A stretch of 64,000 nucleotides of DNA from Litorimonas sp964610115 (GTDB taxonomy: Bacteria > Pseudomonadota > Alphaproteobacteria > Caulobacterales > Maricaulaceae): positions 1-64,000 of the forward strand of contig CAZSUW010000001.1 of the NCBI GenBank assembly GCA_964610115.1, written 5' to 3'. The notes under the pieces are model-generated. The model had not been told where the DNA came from, ran no database searches, and saw only the letters and a program-made list of their open reading frames with translations. The translations under genes and the position numbers were made by a program. Positions 56,772 through 64,000 of the stretch are shown here, one piece after another. Within the stretch, counting starts at the first letter, position 1, and each line of letters opens with the position of its first letter.

Positions 56772-58718
56772 ATGAGCGAAGAGGAATTCGGCAAGACGAT
56801 GGATGTCGGAGAGATGGACATAGCGGATGCTGCTACGGATGCAGTTCTAAGCCGTGCCGTTAAGGAAGCAGCCCCTAAAAAACGTCAAAAGCCGAAAGCC
56901 TCAGAAGCCCGTCCCCACGTTCGTCCGCCGGTACAAGACCGGTCTCGTGACGCATTGCTGACTGATTTTGGCAAGAAGACACTCGTCGATCGTTACCTTT
57001 TGCCCGGCGAAAGCTATCAGGATATGTTTTCCCGCGTCGCGACCGTTTACGCTGACGACTCTGATCACGCCCAGCGCCTCTATGACTATATGAGCCAACT
57101 TTGGTTCATGCCGGCGACACCCGTGCTAAGCAATGGTGGCGCAGGTCGTGGCCTGCCGATTTCCTGCTTCCTGAATGCTGTCGATGATAGCTTAGAGAGC
57201 ATTGTCGAGACGTGGAACGAGAATGTCTGGCTCGCCTCTAATGGCGGTGGCATCGGCACCTATTGGGGGAATGTACGCTCCATTGGCGAGAAGATTGGCC
57301 GTGCCGGAAAAACATCTGGGATCATTCCGTTTATCCGCGTGATGGACAGCCTGACGCTGGCGATCTCACAAGGCTCTCTGCGGCGTGGCTCTGCGGCTGT
57401 TTATCTCGACATCCACCATCCGGAGATTGAAGAGTTTCTGGAAATCCGCAAACCCTCTGGCGACTTTAATCGCAAATCGCTTAACCTTCATCACGGGCTG
57501 AACATAACTGATGAGTTTATGGAAGCCGTTCGTGACGGGGCAGAGTTTGCTCTGCGTAGTCCGGCAACTGACGAAGTGATCAAGACCGTCAATGCGCGCG
57601 CTCTGTGGCAGAAAATTCTGGAAATGCGTCTGCAAACCGGTGAGCCTTATCTGGTTTATTCTGACACGGTGAACGAAGCCCTGCCAAAGTTCCAGCGCGA
57701 CCAAGGCCTTAAAGTTCAGCAGTCCAACCTTTGTGCCGAAATCATGCTGGCGACGGGTCAGGATCAAATGGGCCGGGACCGTACGGCGGTGTGCTGCCTG
57801 TCTTCTATCAATGCGGAAATGTTCGATTATTGGTCAAAAGAAGACGGCTTCATTGAAGACATTATGCGCATGCTCGACAATGTCCTGCAGGACTTCATCG
57901 ACCGCGCGCCCGAAGGCATGTCTGATGCGGTCTATTCCGCCATGCGCGAACGCTCCGTCGGGCTCGGCCTGATGGGCTTCCACAGCTTGCTGCAAAAGAA
58001 GGGCGTGGCGTTTGAAAGCGCCATGGCCAAATCGTTGAATATGCGCCTGTTCAATCATATCCGCAAAGGCGCGGATGCGGCGTCTGTGAAACTTGCCGAG
58101 GAACGCGGACCTTGCCCAGATGCAGCCGATGCCGGCATTATGGAACGGTTCAGCCATAAAATGGCTGTCGCCCCCACCGCGTCCATTTCGATCATCTGCG
58201 GTGGAACCAGCGCCGGTATCGAGCCGATCCCGGCCAATATCTACACGCACAAAACCTTGTCTGGCAGCTTCACCGTGCGCAACAAGTTTTTGGAAGAGGT
58301 GTTAGAGCGCTACGGTAAAAATACGGACGGCGTTTGGGCAACTATTCTGGAAAACGAAGGCTCTGTGCAGCATCTCGACTTCCTCGAAGATCATGAGAAA
58401 GACACGTTCAAGACCGCGTTTGAAATTGACCAGCGCTGGGTGATTGAACATGCCGCTGACCGCGCGCCGCTGATTTGTCAGGCCCAGTCGCTCAATATCT
58501 TCCTGCCCGGTAATATCGATAAGTGGGACCTCCATATGCTGCACTGGCAAGCATGGGAAAAAGGTGTGAAATCGCTTTACTATTGCCGTTCAAAATCGGT
58601 GCAGCGCGCCGGTTTTGCGGGCTCCGAAGAGGCTGCTGATGAAGGCGAAACGGAGATGGAAAAAGCGATGAAGGCGGCCGCACCCACAGATTACGAAGAG
58701 TGTATTGCCTGCCAGTAA
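56772..58718 (+). CDS. nrdA: Ribonucleoside-diphosphate reductase, alpha subunit
   Basis: NrdA reduces ribonucleotides to deoxyribonucleotides with a radical from NrdB. The 648-residue protein lacks an N-terminal ATP-cone (begins with a charged extension, then DALLTDFGKKTLVDRYLLPGE). Core motifs: MPATPVLSNGG, ISCFLNAVDDS, WLASNGGGIGTYWGNV, active-site NLCAEIML (the N-x-C-x-E triad), and the C-terminal redox pair in EECIACQ. This is the short, cone-less form found in Alphaproteobacteria. ATG 56772 is preferred over the GTG six bases upstream. No nrdB gene follows within the window. Confidence 0.97.
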   Translation: MSEEEFGKTMDVGEMDIADAATDAVLSRAVKEAAPKKRQKPKASEARPHVRPPVQDRSRDALLTDFGKKTLVDRYLLPGESYQDMFSRVATVYADDSDHAQRLYDYMSQLWFMPATPVLSNGGAGRGLPISCFLNAVDDSLESIVETWNENVWLASNGGGIGTYWGNVRSIGEKIGRAGKTSGIIPFIRVMDSLTLAISQGSLRRGSAAVYLDIHHPEIEEFLEIRKPSGDFNRKSLNLHHGLNITDEFMEAVRDGAEFALRSPATDEVIKTVNARALWQKILEMRLQTGEPYLVYSDTVNEALPKFQRDQGLKVQQSNLCAEIMLATGQDQMGRDRTAVCCLSSINAEMFDYWSKEDGFIEDIMRMLDNVLQDFIDRAPEGMSDAVYSAMRERSVGLGLMGFHSLLQKKGVAFESAMAKSLNMRLFNHIRKGADAASVKLAEERGPCPDAADAGIMERFSHKMAVAPTASISIICGGTSAGIEPIPANIYTHKTLSGSFTVRNKFLEEVLERYGKNTDGVWATILENEGSVQHLDFLEDHEKDTFKTAFEIDQRWVIEHAADRAPLICQAQSLNIFLPGNIDKWDLHMLHWQAWEKGVKSLYYCRSKSVQRAGFAGSEEAADEGETEMEKAMKAAAPTDYEECIACQ

Positions 58719-58769
58719 CCCCCATATTTAGAGGGTTTACAGAACCCAATGGCACTTCAAATGTCTTTT

Positions 58770-58797
58770 AGCTGTCCCCAACGGGGCAGCTTTTTTG
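58770..58797 (+). terminator. Intrinsic terminator of nrdA
   Basis: AGCTGTCCCC and GGGGCAGCT pair (one bulged T) around AAC, then a T run of six. It lies 51 bases after the nrdA stop and confirms that nrdA ends its transcript here. Confidence 0.88.
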
Positions 58798-59068
58798 TTT
58801 TGAATGTTATTCTTTGGCGTGATTTGCGTCACGACTCTGAGAGAGGTGCCGTTATAAGAATTTGCCATAATGTCATCATTTTGTGTCTTCACGGTCACGG
58901 TGATGACGGATATAACGTCGAAAAGGACAGCCCGGGCGCATTTGGCTTGATCCCAAACAATAAAAATGGGCAGTGGTGGGCAATGTGCAGGTAACGTTCA
59001 GGCGTTATCGGCTAGAGGTTGCATAATTAAGACCTGGAAAGGTCGTTTGAAGGAAAGGCAGAAGCTAT
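58798..59068. other. Interval between nrdA and the exported-protein gene
   Basis: About 270 bases with no convincing gene. It contains a ribosome binding site (GAAAGGCAG) for the following gene and a stretch ATATAACGTCG. An open frame on the plus strand overlaps the nrdA terminator and lacks protein-like composition, so I did not call it. Confidence 0.4.
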
Positions 59069-59794
59069 ATGGTCGGAAAAATCCGCCATAACACGCTTAA
59101 AAGGACGGTCAGTTTGACCGCTGCCTTACTGCTGTGCGCGGCTCCGGCAGTTGCGCAAGATGCCACATCTGACACGGAACCCTTTCAACCCGAATCTCCA
59201 GGGCTCAGCCTGAATGTAGGCACGCAGACTTCTATTGATCGCATAGGGGCCATTAATGTGCCCCGTCTCGACCTTCCTGTTGAGGCGGTTGGCTCAACGC
59301 TCTTTAAACTCGATTTGTCAGACACGGCCTGTTTGACGGGTAAGGGGACGTGCGACCGCCGGACCTCTCAGCCACTGTCATTTGGTCTGTCGCGCTCGAT
59401 CACGGCGAAAAAAGACGACGGGATTGATCTGGTCCTGCGTCCGCGTGCCAGTCTCAAATTTGACGAAGAAGGCTCAAGCTCTGCTCTGGTTGGCGCGGTG
59501 GTAGAAATTGGTGAGGACCTTCGTACAGGGTCTGACTTGGCCGCCAATAGCTGGTATCTTTTTGCTGGCGCTGACGCTGAAGCGCTGACCTATTCGCCAG
59601 ATAGCCTGACCCGTTTCAATAATGGCAATTTCCACCTGCAGGACAGGATTATCGTCGGCGATGCCCAAGCGGGTGTTGGCTACCGGATTGGTGACGCCGA
59701 TTTATCTGTGTCCTACTTGCGCCGCGAAGCTCAAGCCGAGGGGATTAGCTTTACAGAGGACGCCGCCGCATTATCCTTTACGTGGAAACGCTAA
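59069..59794 (+). CDS. Exported beta-rich protein, probable outer-membrane barrel (241 aa)
   Basis: A basic N-region and signal peptide (RTVSLTAALLLCAAPAVAQ) are followed by a mature part with alternating hydrophobic strands. It has a small Cys-bounded loop (TACLTGKGTC), repeated strand-turn pairs such as DGIDLVLRPRASLKFDEEG and VVEIGEDLRTGSDLAANSW, then SWYLFAGADAEALTY. It ends DLSVSYLRREAQAEGISFTED and a terminal strand ALSFTWKR. The pattern fits an outer-membrane barrel similar to DUF2219/LpxR-type proteins, but I could not see LpxR catalytic residues. Function unknown. It shares a bidirectional terminator with rplS. Confidence 0.75.
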   Translation: MVGKIRHNTLKRTVSLTAALLLCAAPAVAQDATSDTEPFQPESPGLSLNVGTQTSIDRIGAINVPRLDLPVEAVGSTLFKLDLSDTACLTGKGTCDRRTSQPLSFGLSRSITAKKDDGIDLVLRPRASLKFDEEGSSSALVGAVVEIGEDLRTGSDLAANSWYLFAGADAEALTYSPDSLTRFNNGNFHLQDRIIVGDAQAGVGYRIGDADLSVSYLRREAQAEGISFTEDAAALSFTWKR

Positions 59795-59826
59795 TCCGAT
59801 CGGTTAAAGTCCGATAAACAGACAAG

Positions 59827-59866
59827 AAAAAAGCCGCCTCCTGAATTTTTCAGGGGCGGCTTTTTT
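59827..59866. terminator. Bidirectional terminator between the exported-protein gene and rplS
   Basis: An A run, then GCCGCC-T-CCTG, loop AATTTTT, CAGG-GGCGGC and a T run. The symmetric A and T tracts let it serve both the upstream gene on the plus strand and rplS on the minus strand. Confidence 0.93.
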
Positions 59867-59892
59867 GTATTCTTAGTGTAGATCTCTAAGAT

Positions 59893-60273
59893 TTATTTTT
59901 TCATGCCACGACCTGTTGTGCGTTCGGCAATACGCGCAGATTTACCGCGACGATCCCGAAGATAGTAAAGCTTGGCGCGACGGACTTTACCGCGACGCTT
60001 GACCTCGATCGCCTCGACAAGCGGGCTGTAGACGGGGAAGACGCGCTCAACGCCTTCGCCATAGGAAATCTTACGCACCGTAAAGCTCTCATTCAGGCCA
60101 GCGCCAGAACGGGCAATACAAACACCTTCAAAGGCCTGCAAACGCGTGCGAGAGCCTTCGGTAATGCGAACTTGTACAACCAAGGTATCACCCGCGGAAA
60201 AGTCAGGAATTGTCTTGCCGGATTCGAGCAAGCGCGCTTCTTCGGCTTTTTCCAGTTTTTCAATCACGTTCAT
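59893..60273 (-). CDS. rplS: 50S ribosomal protein L19
   Basis: A 126-residue ribosomal protein that lies at the 30S-50S interface. Signature: IPDFSAGDTLVVQVRITEGSRTRLQAFEGVCIAR (in pieces IPDFSAGDTLVVQVRI and RLQAFEGVCIARSG), SFTVRKISYGEGVERVFPVYSP and VKRRGKVRRAKLYYLRD. The N-terminus NVIEKLEKAEEARLLESGK is normal. The gene starts four bases after trmD, the standard pair. Confidence 0.98.
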   Translation of the reverse strand: MNVIEKLEKAEEARLLESGKTIPDFSAGDTLVVQVRITEGSRTRLQAFEGVCIARSGAGLNESFTVRKISYGEGVERVFPVYSPLVEAIEVKRRGKVRRAKLYYLRDRRGKSARIAERTTGRGMKK

Positions 60274-60277
60274 CGTT

Positions 60278-61036
60278 TCACTCCGTGATGGGCGCTTGGC
60301 CCGTCTTTTTCAGATAGGCCGCCCACAGATCGGGGCGGCGCGTCTTCGTCATCTCTTCGCTTTGTGCTTTCCGCCAGCGATCCACAGCTGCGTGGTTGCC
60401 AGATGTCAGCACCGCCGGGATCTCCCGGCCTTCAAATTCTCGCGGCCGTGTATAGAGCGGATACTCTAAAAGACCGTCTTCAAAACTCTCTTCAGCAATA
60501 CTTTCACGATTGCCCAAAACGCCGGGCAGTAAGCGAACGCAAGCTTCGATCATGACCTGTGCGGCGACCTCACCCCCCGCGAGAACAAAGTCACCTATGG
60601 AAATTTCTTCCATCTGGCGGCTTTCGATCACCCGTTGGTCGAGGCCCTCAAACCGTCCGCAAAAGCATATAAGACCCGGCCCGGTCGCTAGCTGCCGAAC
60701 GCGGTCTTGCGTCAGCGGCTTTCCCCGGGGGGTCAGATAGATAAGCGGGCGGTCCCCGAAGTTGCCTTCGTCACGGACCACGCTGTCGATTGCCTTGGCT
60801 GCAATATCGGGTTTCAGGACAAGTCCTGCCCCGCCTCCCGCAGGTGGGCCATCAACAGTGCGGTGCCTATTAGTGGCAAAATCGCGAATGTCCACTGAAT
60901 CTAGCTGCCAGATGCCAGTTTGCGCAGCCGTTCCGATAATGCTCGTGCCGAGGACACCGGGAAACGCATCGGGATAAAGCGTCAGAACAGTCGCCCTCCA
61001 AGGCGTCTCTGCGTCTGTCATTAAAGCGTCGGACAT
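60278..61036 (-). CDS. trmD: tRNA (guanine-N1)-methyltransferase
   Basis: TrmD methylates G37 in tRNAs using SAM and has a trefoil knot. Motifs: RATVLTLYPDAFPGVLGTSI, the VDGPPAGGGAGLVLKPD loop (family PYGGGxGM), YLTPRGKPLTQ, CGRFEGLDQRVIES, ISIGDFVLAGGE and RREFEGREIPAVLTSGNH (PREFEGREIPAVLTSG). The start at 61036 (MSDALMTDAE) gives the usual N-terminus; the open frame continues upstream to 61135 with hydrophobic sequence that looks like leader region rather than protein. The gene forms a pair with rplS. rimM and rpsP are not adjacent. Confidence 0.97.
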   Translation of the reverse strand: MSDALMTDAETPWRATVLTLYPDAFPGVLGTSIIGTAAQTGIWQLDSVDIRDFATNRHRTVDGPPAGGGAGLVLKPDIAAKAIDSVVRDEGNFGDRPLIYLTPRGKPLTQDRVRQLATGPGLICFCGRFEGLDQRVIESRQMEEISIGDFVLAGGEVAAQVMIEACVRLLPGVLGNRESIAEESFEDGLLEYPLYTRPREFEGREIPAVLTSGNHAAVDRWRKAQSEEMTKTRRPDLWAAYLKKTGQAPITE

Positions 61037-61357
61037 AGGGGCGGTCCATACTGAATTGAATAGCAATGCGAAAGGGAGCGTCGCAATCTGCAACAGAAAG
61101 CGACCCACAATGCAATAAGGGGGATTGGGGGGCATTCATCAAGGAAGGTGTGGAACGGGTAAGAAAGGGGCAACTTACCCGTTCCAGTTTCGTGACAGAA
61201 ACAGGGGCGAAGCGGGGGGAGGGGACAGATCCAACTTCGCTGGAACTTCAATACATCTTTATAGAGCGCCTGCACGTCACAAGCTGATAACGGGCGATCA
61301 CAGGGCTGTTAGCCCGCCGTTAGGACGGCATTAACCCTGTTAGGCGAGGCGGTATGT
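61037..61357 (+). other. 321-base interval between trmD and the I78-like gene, with tandem hairpins
   Basis: No convincing gene lies here. Near the I78-like gene, GGGCT-gtt-AGCCC (61303-61315) is directly followed by GCCGT-tagg-ACGGC (61316-61329). ACAGGG (61300-61305) can pair with CCCTGT (61335-61340), an alternative fold that excludes the first stem. The region probably holds divergent promoters for the two flanking genes. Confidence 0.45.
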
Positions 61358-61843
61358 GTGTTGCGGACAAACATAAAGCGCTTATTGGGATTGCTCGTAT
61401 TGGGCGGCCTATCGGCCTGCGCCTCTGGTTCCGCTGTGCCGACTTATACCTTCACCCCGCAACCCGGACAGGGGCAATATGTGCGTCCCGAATGGTTGGC
61501 CCCAGCCCCCACGCCGCGCATTCCCGCCGTCGACCTTTGCCGCAGCCAGATGTATGCCGCCTTAGTGGGGCAAAATGAGGGCGCGATTTACATTCCGGGT
61601 TTGCCCGGGCGGAAGCGCATTATCCGCCCGGCGTTCTTTGAAGGTCCGGACAATGATTTCCTAAACGGCGATCTGATGACCGAGACCTATGTCGAGGTGC
61701 AGAACTATCTGCCCGGGCAACAGCTCTACGCGCCGTCCATACGTGACGTGACAGAGCGGGTCACGCTCGGCCCGGAAGACCTCTCACGCTTGACCATAGA
61801 GCTCGACCGTGAGGGTTATGTCCAGGAAATCCGTTGCGGCTGA
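61358..61843 (+). CDS. I78 peptidase-inhibitor-like lipoprotein (161 aa)
   Basis: The leader (MLRTNIKRLLGLLVLGGLSAC, Cys near 21) predicts a lipoprotein. The mature domain begins after a Pro-rich linker and has the I78-inhibitor layout: a first Cys (DLCRSQMYAALVGQNEGAI), a GLPGRKRIIRP basic loop, then a long insertion, and RLTIELDREGYVQEIRCG with a second Cys at the very end. Known members inhibit serine peptidases of the subtilisin/elastase type. The inhibitor role is inferred from pattern. The start is GTG 61358; TTG 61361 is possible. Its 3' end overlaps that of the next (convergent) gene by 28 bases. Confidence 0.75.
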   Translation: MLRTNIKRLLGLLVLGGLSACASGSAVPTYTFTPQPGQGQYVRPEWLAPAPTPRIPAVDLCRSQMYAALVGQNEGAIYIPGLPGRKRIIRPAFFEGPDNDFLNGDLMTETYVEVQNYLPGQQLYAPSIRDVTERVTLGPEDLSRLTIELDREGYVQEIRCG

Positions 61844-62622
61844 GGCCGGAAAGCGGACTGCAATTCTGGACGGATGCGCCCACGTTGACGTGCGGGTTGG
61901 CCCTCGCTCATTATGCGTAACAATTTCAACTCGGTCTCAAAGCTCTCAATCTGACGATAGGTGATCGGGACCTTCTTGCGGACAGCTTTGGGCAAAATAG
62001 CCCCATAAGTTGCCACGATTTGCTCAGGTGACTGGCGATTGATAGCCAGGGCCGTGCAGGCGGCGAAGCAAAGCGTGTTTTCTAGAAACCTATGTGGTCG
62101 TTTTACCGTGCCGAGCGCTTGCGCTGTGGCCGCCAGACAATGGGTGAGAACAAAGCCTTGCCGGAAATAGGCTGCTGCTGACAGCAAAATTATCGCCGCT
62201 TGAAAGTCGCTGGGTTCAAATCCGGGATTGAAGGCCGAGAGTTTTCTGTCGCAAATTTCCAAGACAAGATGCGCAACGAAATAGCCCCGTTGGCTGCAAT
62301 GGCGGGGATCATAGCTCAGAAGGTTTGGGAGATGGGTCGAAGGAAAATGCGGCGCGCCTTCGTCTTCGACGCTTGCGATAAAGCGAAACTCATCTGGGTT
62401 GATGTGCATGACGTCGCAGACAGTGGCATAGCTATCCTGAGCCCAGTCAAAGACCTCGCGCTGATCTAAATCGTCATAAACGAGCGTTTCTATACCGGGC
62501 CGTTTGTGTAAGGGGGACGGGACGGCTGGCCGCGCCGGGGGGCCATAATGCCGTATTAGAAACGCCAAGGTTTCAAAAACAAGCAGGGCATCATCGTTGC
62601 GCACAATCCGGGGCTGGAACAT
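61816..62622 (-). CDS. Hypothetical protein with CtrA box upstream (268 aa)
   Basis: I do not recognise this protein. It is soluble, with no signal peptide, mostly helical: ALLVFETLAFLIRHYG near the N-terminus, REVFDWAQDSYATVCDVM, GYFVAHLVLEICDRKLS, then AAIILLSAAAYFRQGFVL and a basic C-terminus (ARQRGRIRPEL). Several Cys and His are spread through it. The start at 62622 is preceded by a run of seven TC units (plus strand), so the ribosome binding site would be GAGAGAGA. An alternative ATG at 62640 reads through this repeat. A perfect CtrA-type box lies about 120 bases upstream on the gene's own strand. Confidence 0.72.
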   Translation of the reverse strand: MFQPRIVRNDDALLVFETLAFLIRHYGPPARPAVPSPLHKRPGIETLVYDDLDQREVFDWAQDSYATVCDVMHINPDEFRFIASVEDEGAPHFPSTHLPNLLSYDPRHCSQRGYFVAHLVLEICDRKLSAFNPGFEPSDFQAAIILLSAAAYFRQGFVLTHCLAATAQALGTVKRPHRFLENTLCFAACTALAINRQSPEQIVATYGAILPKAVRKKVPITYRQIESFETELKLLRIMSEGQPARQRGRIRPELQSAFRPQPQRISWT

Positions 62623-62624
62623 GG

Positions 62625-62638
62625 TCTCTCTCTCTCTC
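62625..62638. repeat. Dinucleotide (TC)7 run at the start of the hypothetical gene
   Basis: Fourteen bases of alternating TC lie between the two possible start codons of the minus-strand gene. If translation begins at 62640, a change in unit number shifts the frame. If it begins at 62622, it changes the ribosome binding site strength. Confidence 0.7.
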
Positions 62639-62741
62639 ATCTAAACGTAACGTGTTCGGCCCCAGCCTCCGAATCGTCCGTTTGTAAGAGGTCTCATATC
62701 CTATCAAATAAGGCGAAAAAGGGACTCACTTGAGAGTATGG

Positions 62742-62756
62742 TTAATTCCGGCTTAA
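62742..62756 (-). promoter_or_regulatory. Perfect CtrA-type box upstream of the hypothetical gene
   Basis: On the minus strand the sequence reads TTAA-GCCGGAA-TTAAC, the complete CtrA consensus. It is about 120 bases upstream of the 62622 start codon and 15 bases past the end of the ABC-F gene. Position and strand fit control of the unknown gene. Confidence 0.6.
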
Positions 62757-62770
62757 GCGTAATTCGTGGT

Positions 62771-64000
62771 CTAATCCTCCCCTAAGCCCGCCTCAATTCG
62801 GGCGGTTTCATATGCATCCAGCGCCTGAAGCCATTGTTCTTCCAGCATTTCAATGCGCCCAGCCGTGTAGGCGCGATCCCGCCCAAGCTTCACGGCGCCC
62901 TCTGGGTCTTTGCTGAACAGGTCCGGGCTTGCCAAGATTTCATCTAATCGGGCCAGCTCCGCCGTCTGTTTGGTGATGTCGGCTTCGATTTTCGCGGCGT
63001 GTTTTTTAAGGGGCGCGACGGATTTTCGCGCGTCAGCGCGGGCGCGGCGCTCATCCGCTTTGCTCGGACCCAAATCGGTTTTGCTCTTCTTTTCCGGTTT
63101 GGCGCGTTCAGCTTGTAAGGCGCGGTAATCGTCTAGCGTGCCGTCATAAGGCGTCACGGTGCCGCCTTCGACAAGCCAAAGGCGTTCCACACTTGCTTCT
63201 AGCAAAGCGCGGTCGTGACTGATCAGTAAAACCGCGCCGGAATAGGCGTTTAACGCGCGGACAAGCTCTTCACGGCTGTCAATATCGAGGTGGTTTGTCG
63301 GTTCGTCGAGCACCAGTAAATGTGGTTTATGAAAGCCAATCAGCGAAAAGAGAAGCCGGGCTTTTTCTCCACCAGACAGATCGCCCGCTGGCGTTTCTGC
63401 ATTTTTTGCGCCTAAGCCAAATTGGGCGAGCCGCGCGCGGCGTTCGGCCTCAGTCGCGTCCGGCATCAACTCGACAACATGGTCATAAGCTGACGCGCTT
63501 TCATTCAGGGCATCGACTTCATGCTGCGCGAAATAGCCAACCCGCATCTTTTTATGGCTACGGATATGGCCGTCTTGGGCCTGCAAGATACCCAGTAGCC
63601 CTTTCGCAAAGGTGGACTTGCCTTCGCCATTGCGGCCTAGCAAGCCAATGCGATCATCTGGCTGCACTTGCACATTCAGGTCGCGCAAAATCGTAACGTC
63701 GCCATAGCCCAGTGCCGCAGCGTCAAAGCGCACCATGGGCGGGGAGAGGCGGCGTTCTGGCCCGTGCAGATCAATAGGGGCGATGGGCTCGCTGACCAGC
63801 GTGGCGATCGGCTCCATCTTTTCGAGCCGTTTGACGCGGGATTGGGCCTGTTTCGCCTTAGAGGCTTTGGCCTTAAACCGATCGACAAAGGCTTGCAGCT
63901 TGCGGCGCTCCTCCTCCTGTTTGGCGACCAAGGCCATATCCAAGCGGTTACGTTCAGCCAAGCGGCGTTGAAAGTTCTCATAACCGCCGGAGTAAAGCGT
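62771..64000 (-). CDS. ABC-F family ATPase (5' end outside window)
   Basis: The visible ~410 residues are the end of the first ABC domain's linker and the whole second domain, plus the C-terminal region. The linker has YSGGYENFQRRLAERNRL, continuing to the window edge, and a charged helix (EERRKLQAFVDRFKAKASKAKQ). The second ATPase domain has Walker A GLLGRNGEGKSTFAKGL, signature LSGGEKARLLFSLI, Walker B HLLVLDEPTNHLDIDSRE and the H-loop VLLISHDRALLE. ABC-F proteins (Uup/EttA-like) lack membrane domains and act on the ribosome in translation or in antibiotic protection. The C-terminal coiled-coil extension (KSVAPLKKHAAKIEADITKQ) suggests the Uup type. The gene continues off the right edge. 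Confidence 0.95.
   Translation of the reverse strand, partial: TLYSGGYENFQRRLAERNRLDMALVAKQEEERRKLQAFVDRFKAKASKAKQAQSRVKRLEKMEPIATLVSEPIAPIDLHGPERRLSPPMVRFDAAALGYGDVTILRDLNVQVQPDDRIGLLGRNGEGKSTFAKGLLGILQAQDGHIRSHKKMRVGYFAQHEVDALNESASAYDHVVELMPDATEAERRARLAQFGLGAKNAETPAGDLSGGEKARLLFSLIGFHKPHLLVLDEPTNHLDIDSREELVRALNAYSGAVLLISHDRALLEASVERLWLVEGGTVTPYDGTLDDYRALQAERAKPEKKSKTDLGPSKADERRARADARKSVAPLKKHAAKIEADITKQTAELARLDEILASPDLFSKDPEGAVKLGRDRAYTAGRIEMLEEQWLQALDAYETARIEAGLGED

Noticed and set aside
58749..58994. Small plus-strand frame after nrdA
   Set aside because: It runs through the nrdA terminator stem, lacks a ribosome binding site and has a non-protein-like composition.
61066..61287. Plus-strand frame in the trmD upstream interval
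   Set aside because: Poor composition, no ribosome binding site, no recognisable motif. It overlaps likely promoter sequence.
1..64000. CRISPR arrays, tRNA or rRNA genes, insertion sequences and prophage
   Set aside because: I looked for regular repeats, tRNA-like folds, transposase or integrase genes and phage structural genes and found none. A tRNA scan and a repeat finder would be decisive.

Overview
The window looks like a stretch of chromosome from a moderately G+C-rich alphaproteobacterium, most likely a marine stalked or budding lineage of the Maricaulales/Hyphomonadaceae type. This placement is inferred from gene content, not from a marker tree. The signs are two very large TonB-dependent receptors, several small alphaproteobacterial families (DUF1489, DUF4170, TIGR03643/DUF2805), a TPR-sulfotransferase beside a receptor, and two perfect CtrA-type boxes (TTAA-N7-TTAAC). 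I saw no rRNA, tRNA, CRISPR array, insertion sequence or prophage. A 100-N scaffold gap at 32417-32516 shows this is a draft assembly. Identical 55-base flanks indicate that the gap is artificial.

Layout. 1-8.4 kb: the 3' end of sdhA, a short A+T-rich accessory patch, then rarA, a TerB-like protein, a crotonase, a DUF4197 protein and creD. sdhB stands alone behind a long hairpin that covers its ribosome binding site. 8.4-13.8 kb: murI, a GT39 glycosyltransferase, msrA, a photolyase and an SDR oxidoreductase. 13.9-22.7 kb (minus strand): a tight seven-gene operon. It encodes a lipoprotein, a periplasmic protein, two membrane-anchored VWA proteins whose N-terminal helix looks like MotB/ExbD/TolR, a MotA/TolQ/ExbB-like channel protein, a three-helix protein with a periplasmic FGE/SUMF1-fold domain, and a Gln/Gly-rich exported protein. 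I read this as an undescribed ion-driven (5:2-type) envelope motor, and it is the main finding. 22.8-28.2 kb: an MsbA-like ABC exporter, an IMPase-DUF4170 fusion, pmbA, a MAPEG protein and a FrnE-like DsbA protein. 28.3-34 kb: a penicillin-binding DD-carboxypeptidase, panC, a GNAT enzyme and TonB receptor 1.

34-45.4 kb is mostly housekeeping: DUF1489, a cyclophilin, clpS-clpA, rpmI-rplT, a TadG-like pilin-type protein with a dead VWA domain, an HExxH peptidase, ffh-rpsP and marC. 45.5-50.8 kb: an S9 peptidase, an SRPBCC protein, a compact SPFH/Arc-like/DUF4177/DUF4177 module behind a very A+T-rich promoter, and a GT4 glycosyltransferase. 51-56.3 kb: TonB receptor 2 and a TPR-sulfotransferase. 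56.3-64 kb: nrdA with a long leader carrying a CtrA box, a NrdR-like box and two hairpins; a secreted beta-rich protein; trmD-rplS; an I78-inhibitor-like lipoprotein; an unknown gene behind a perfect CtrA box; and the truncated 5' end of an ABC-F ATPase gene.

Many genes concern the envelope: cell-wall precursor synthesis (murI) and trimming (DD-carboxypeptidase), lipid export (MsbA-like), sugar transfer (GT39, GT4), nutrient uptake (TonB receptors) and the putative motor. Several operons that are usually conserved are split here. sdhA and sdhB lie 7 kb apart, rpsP lies 15 kb from trmD-rplS with no rimM in view, rpmI-rplT lacks infC and pheS, and nrdA lacks an adjacent nrdB.
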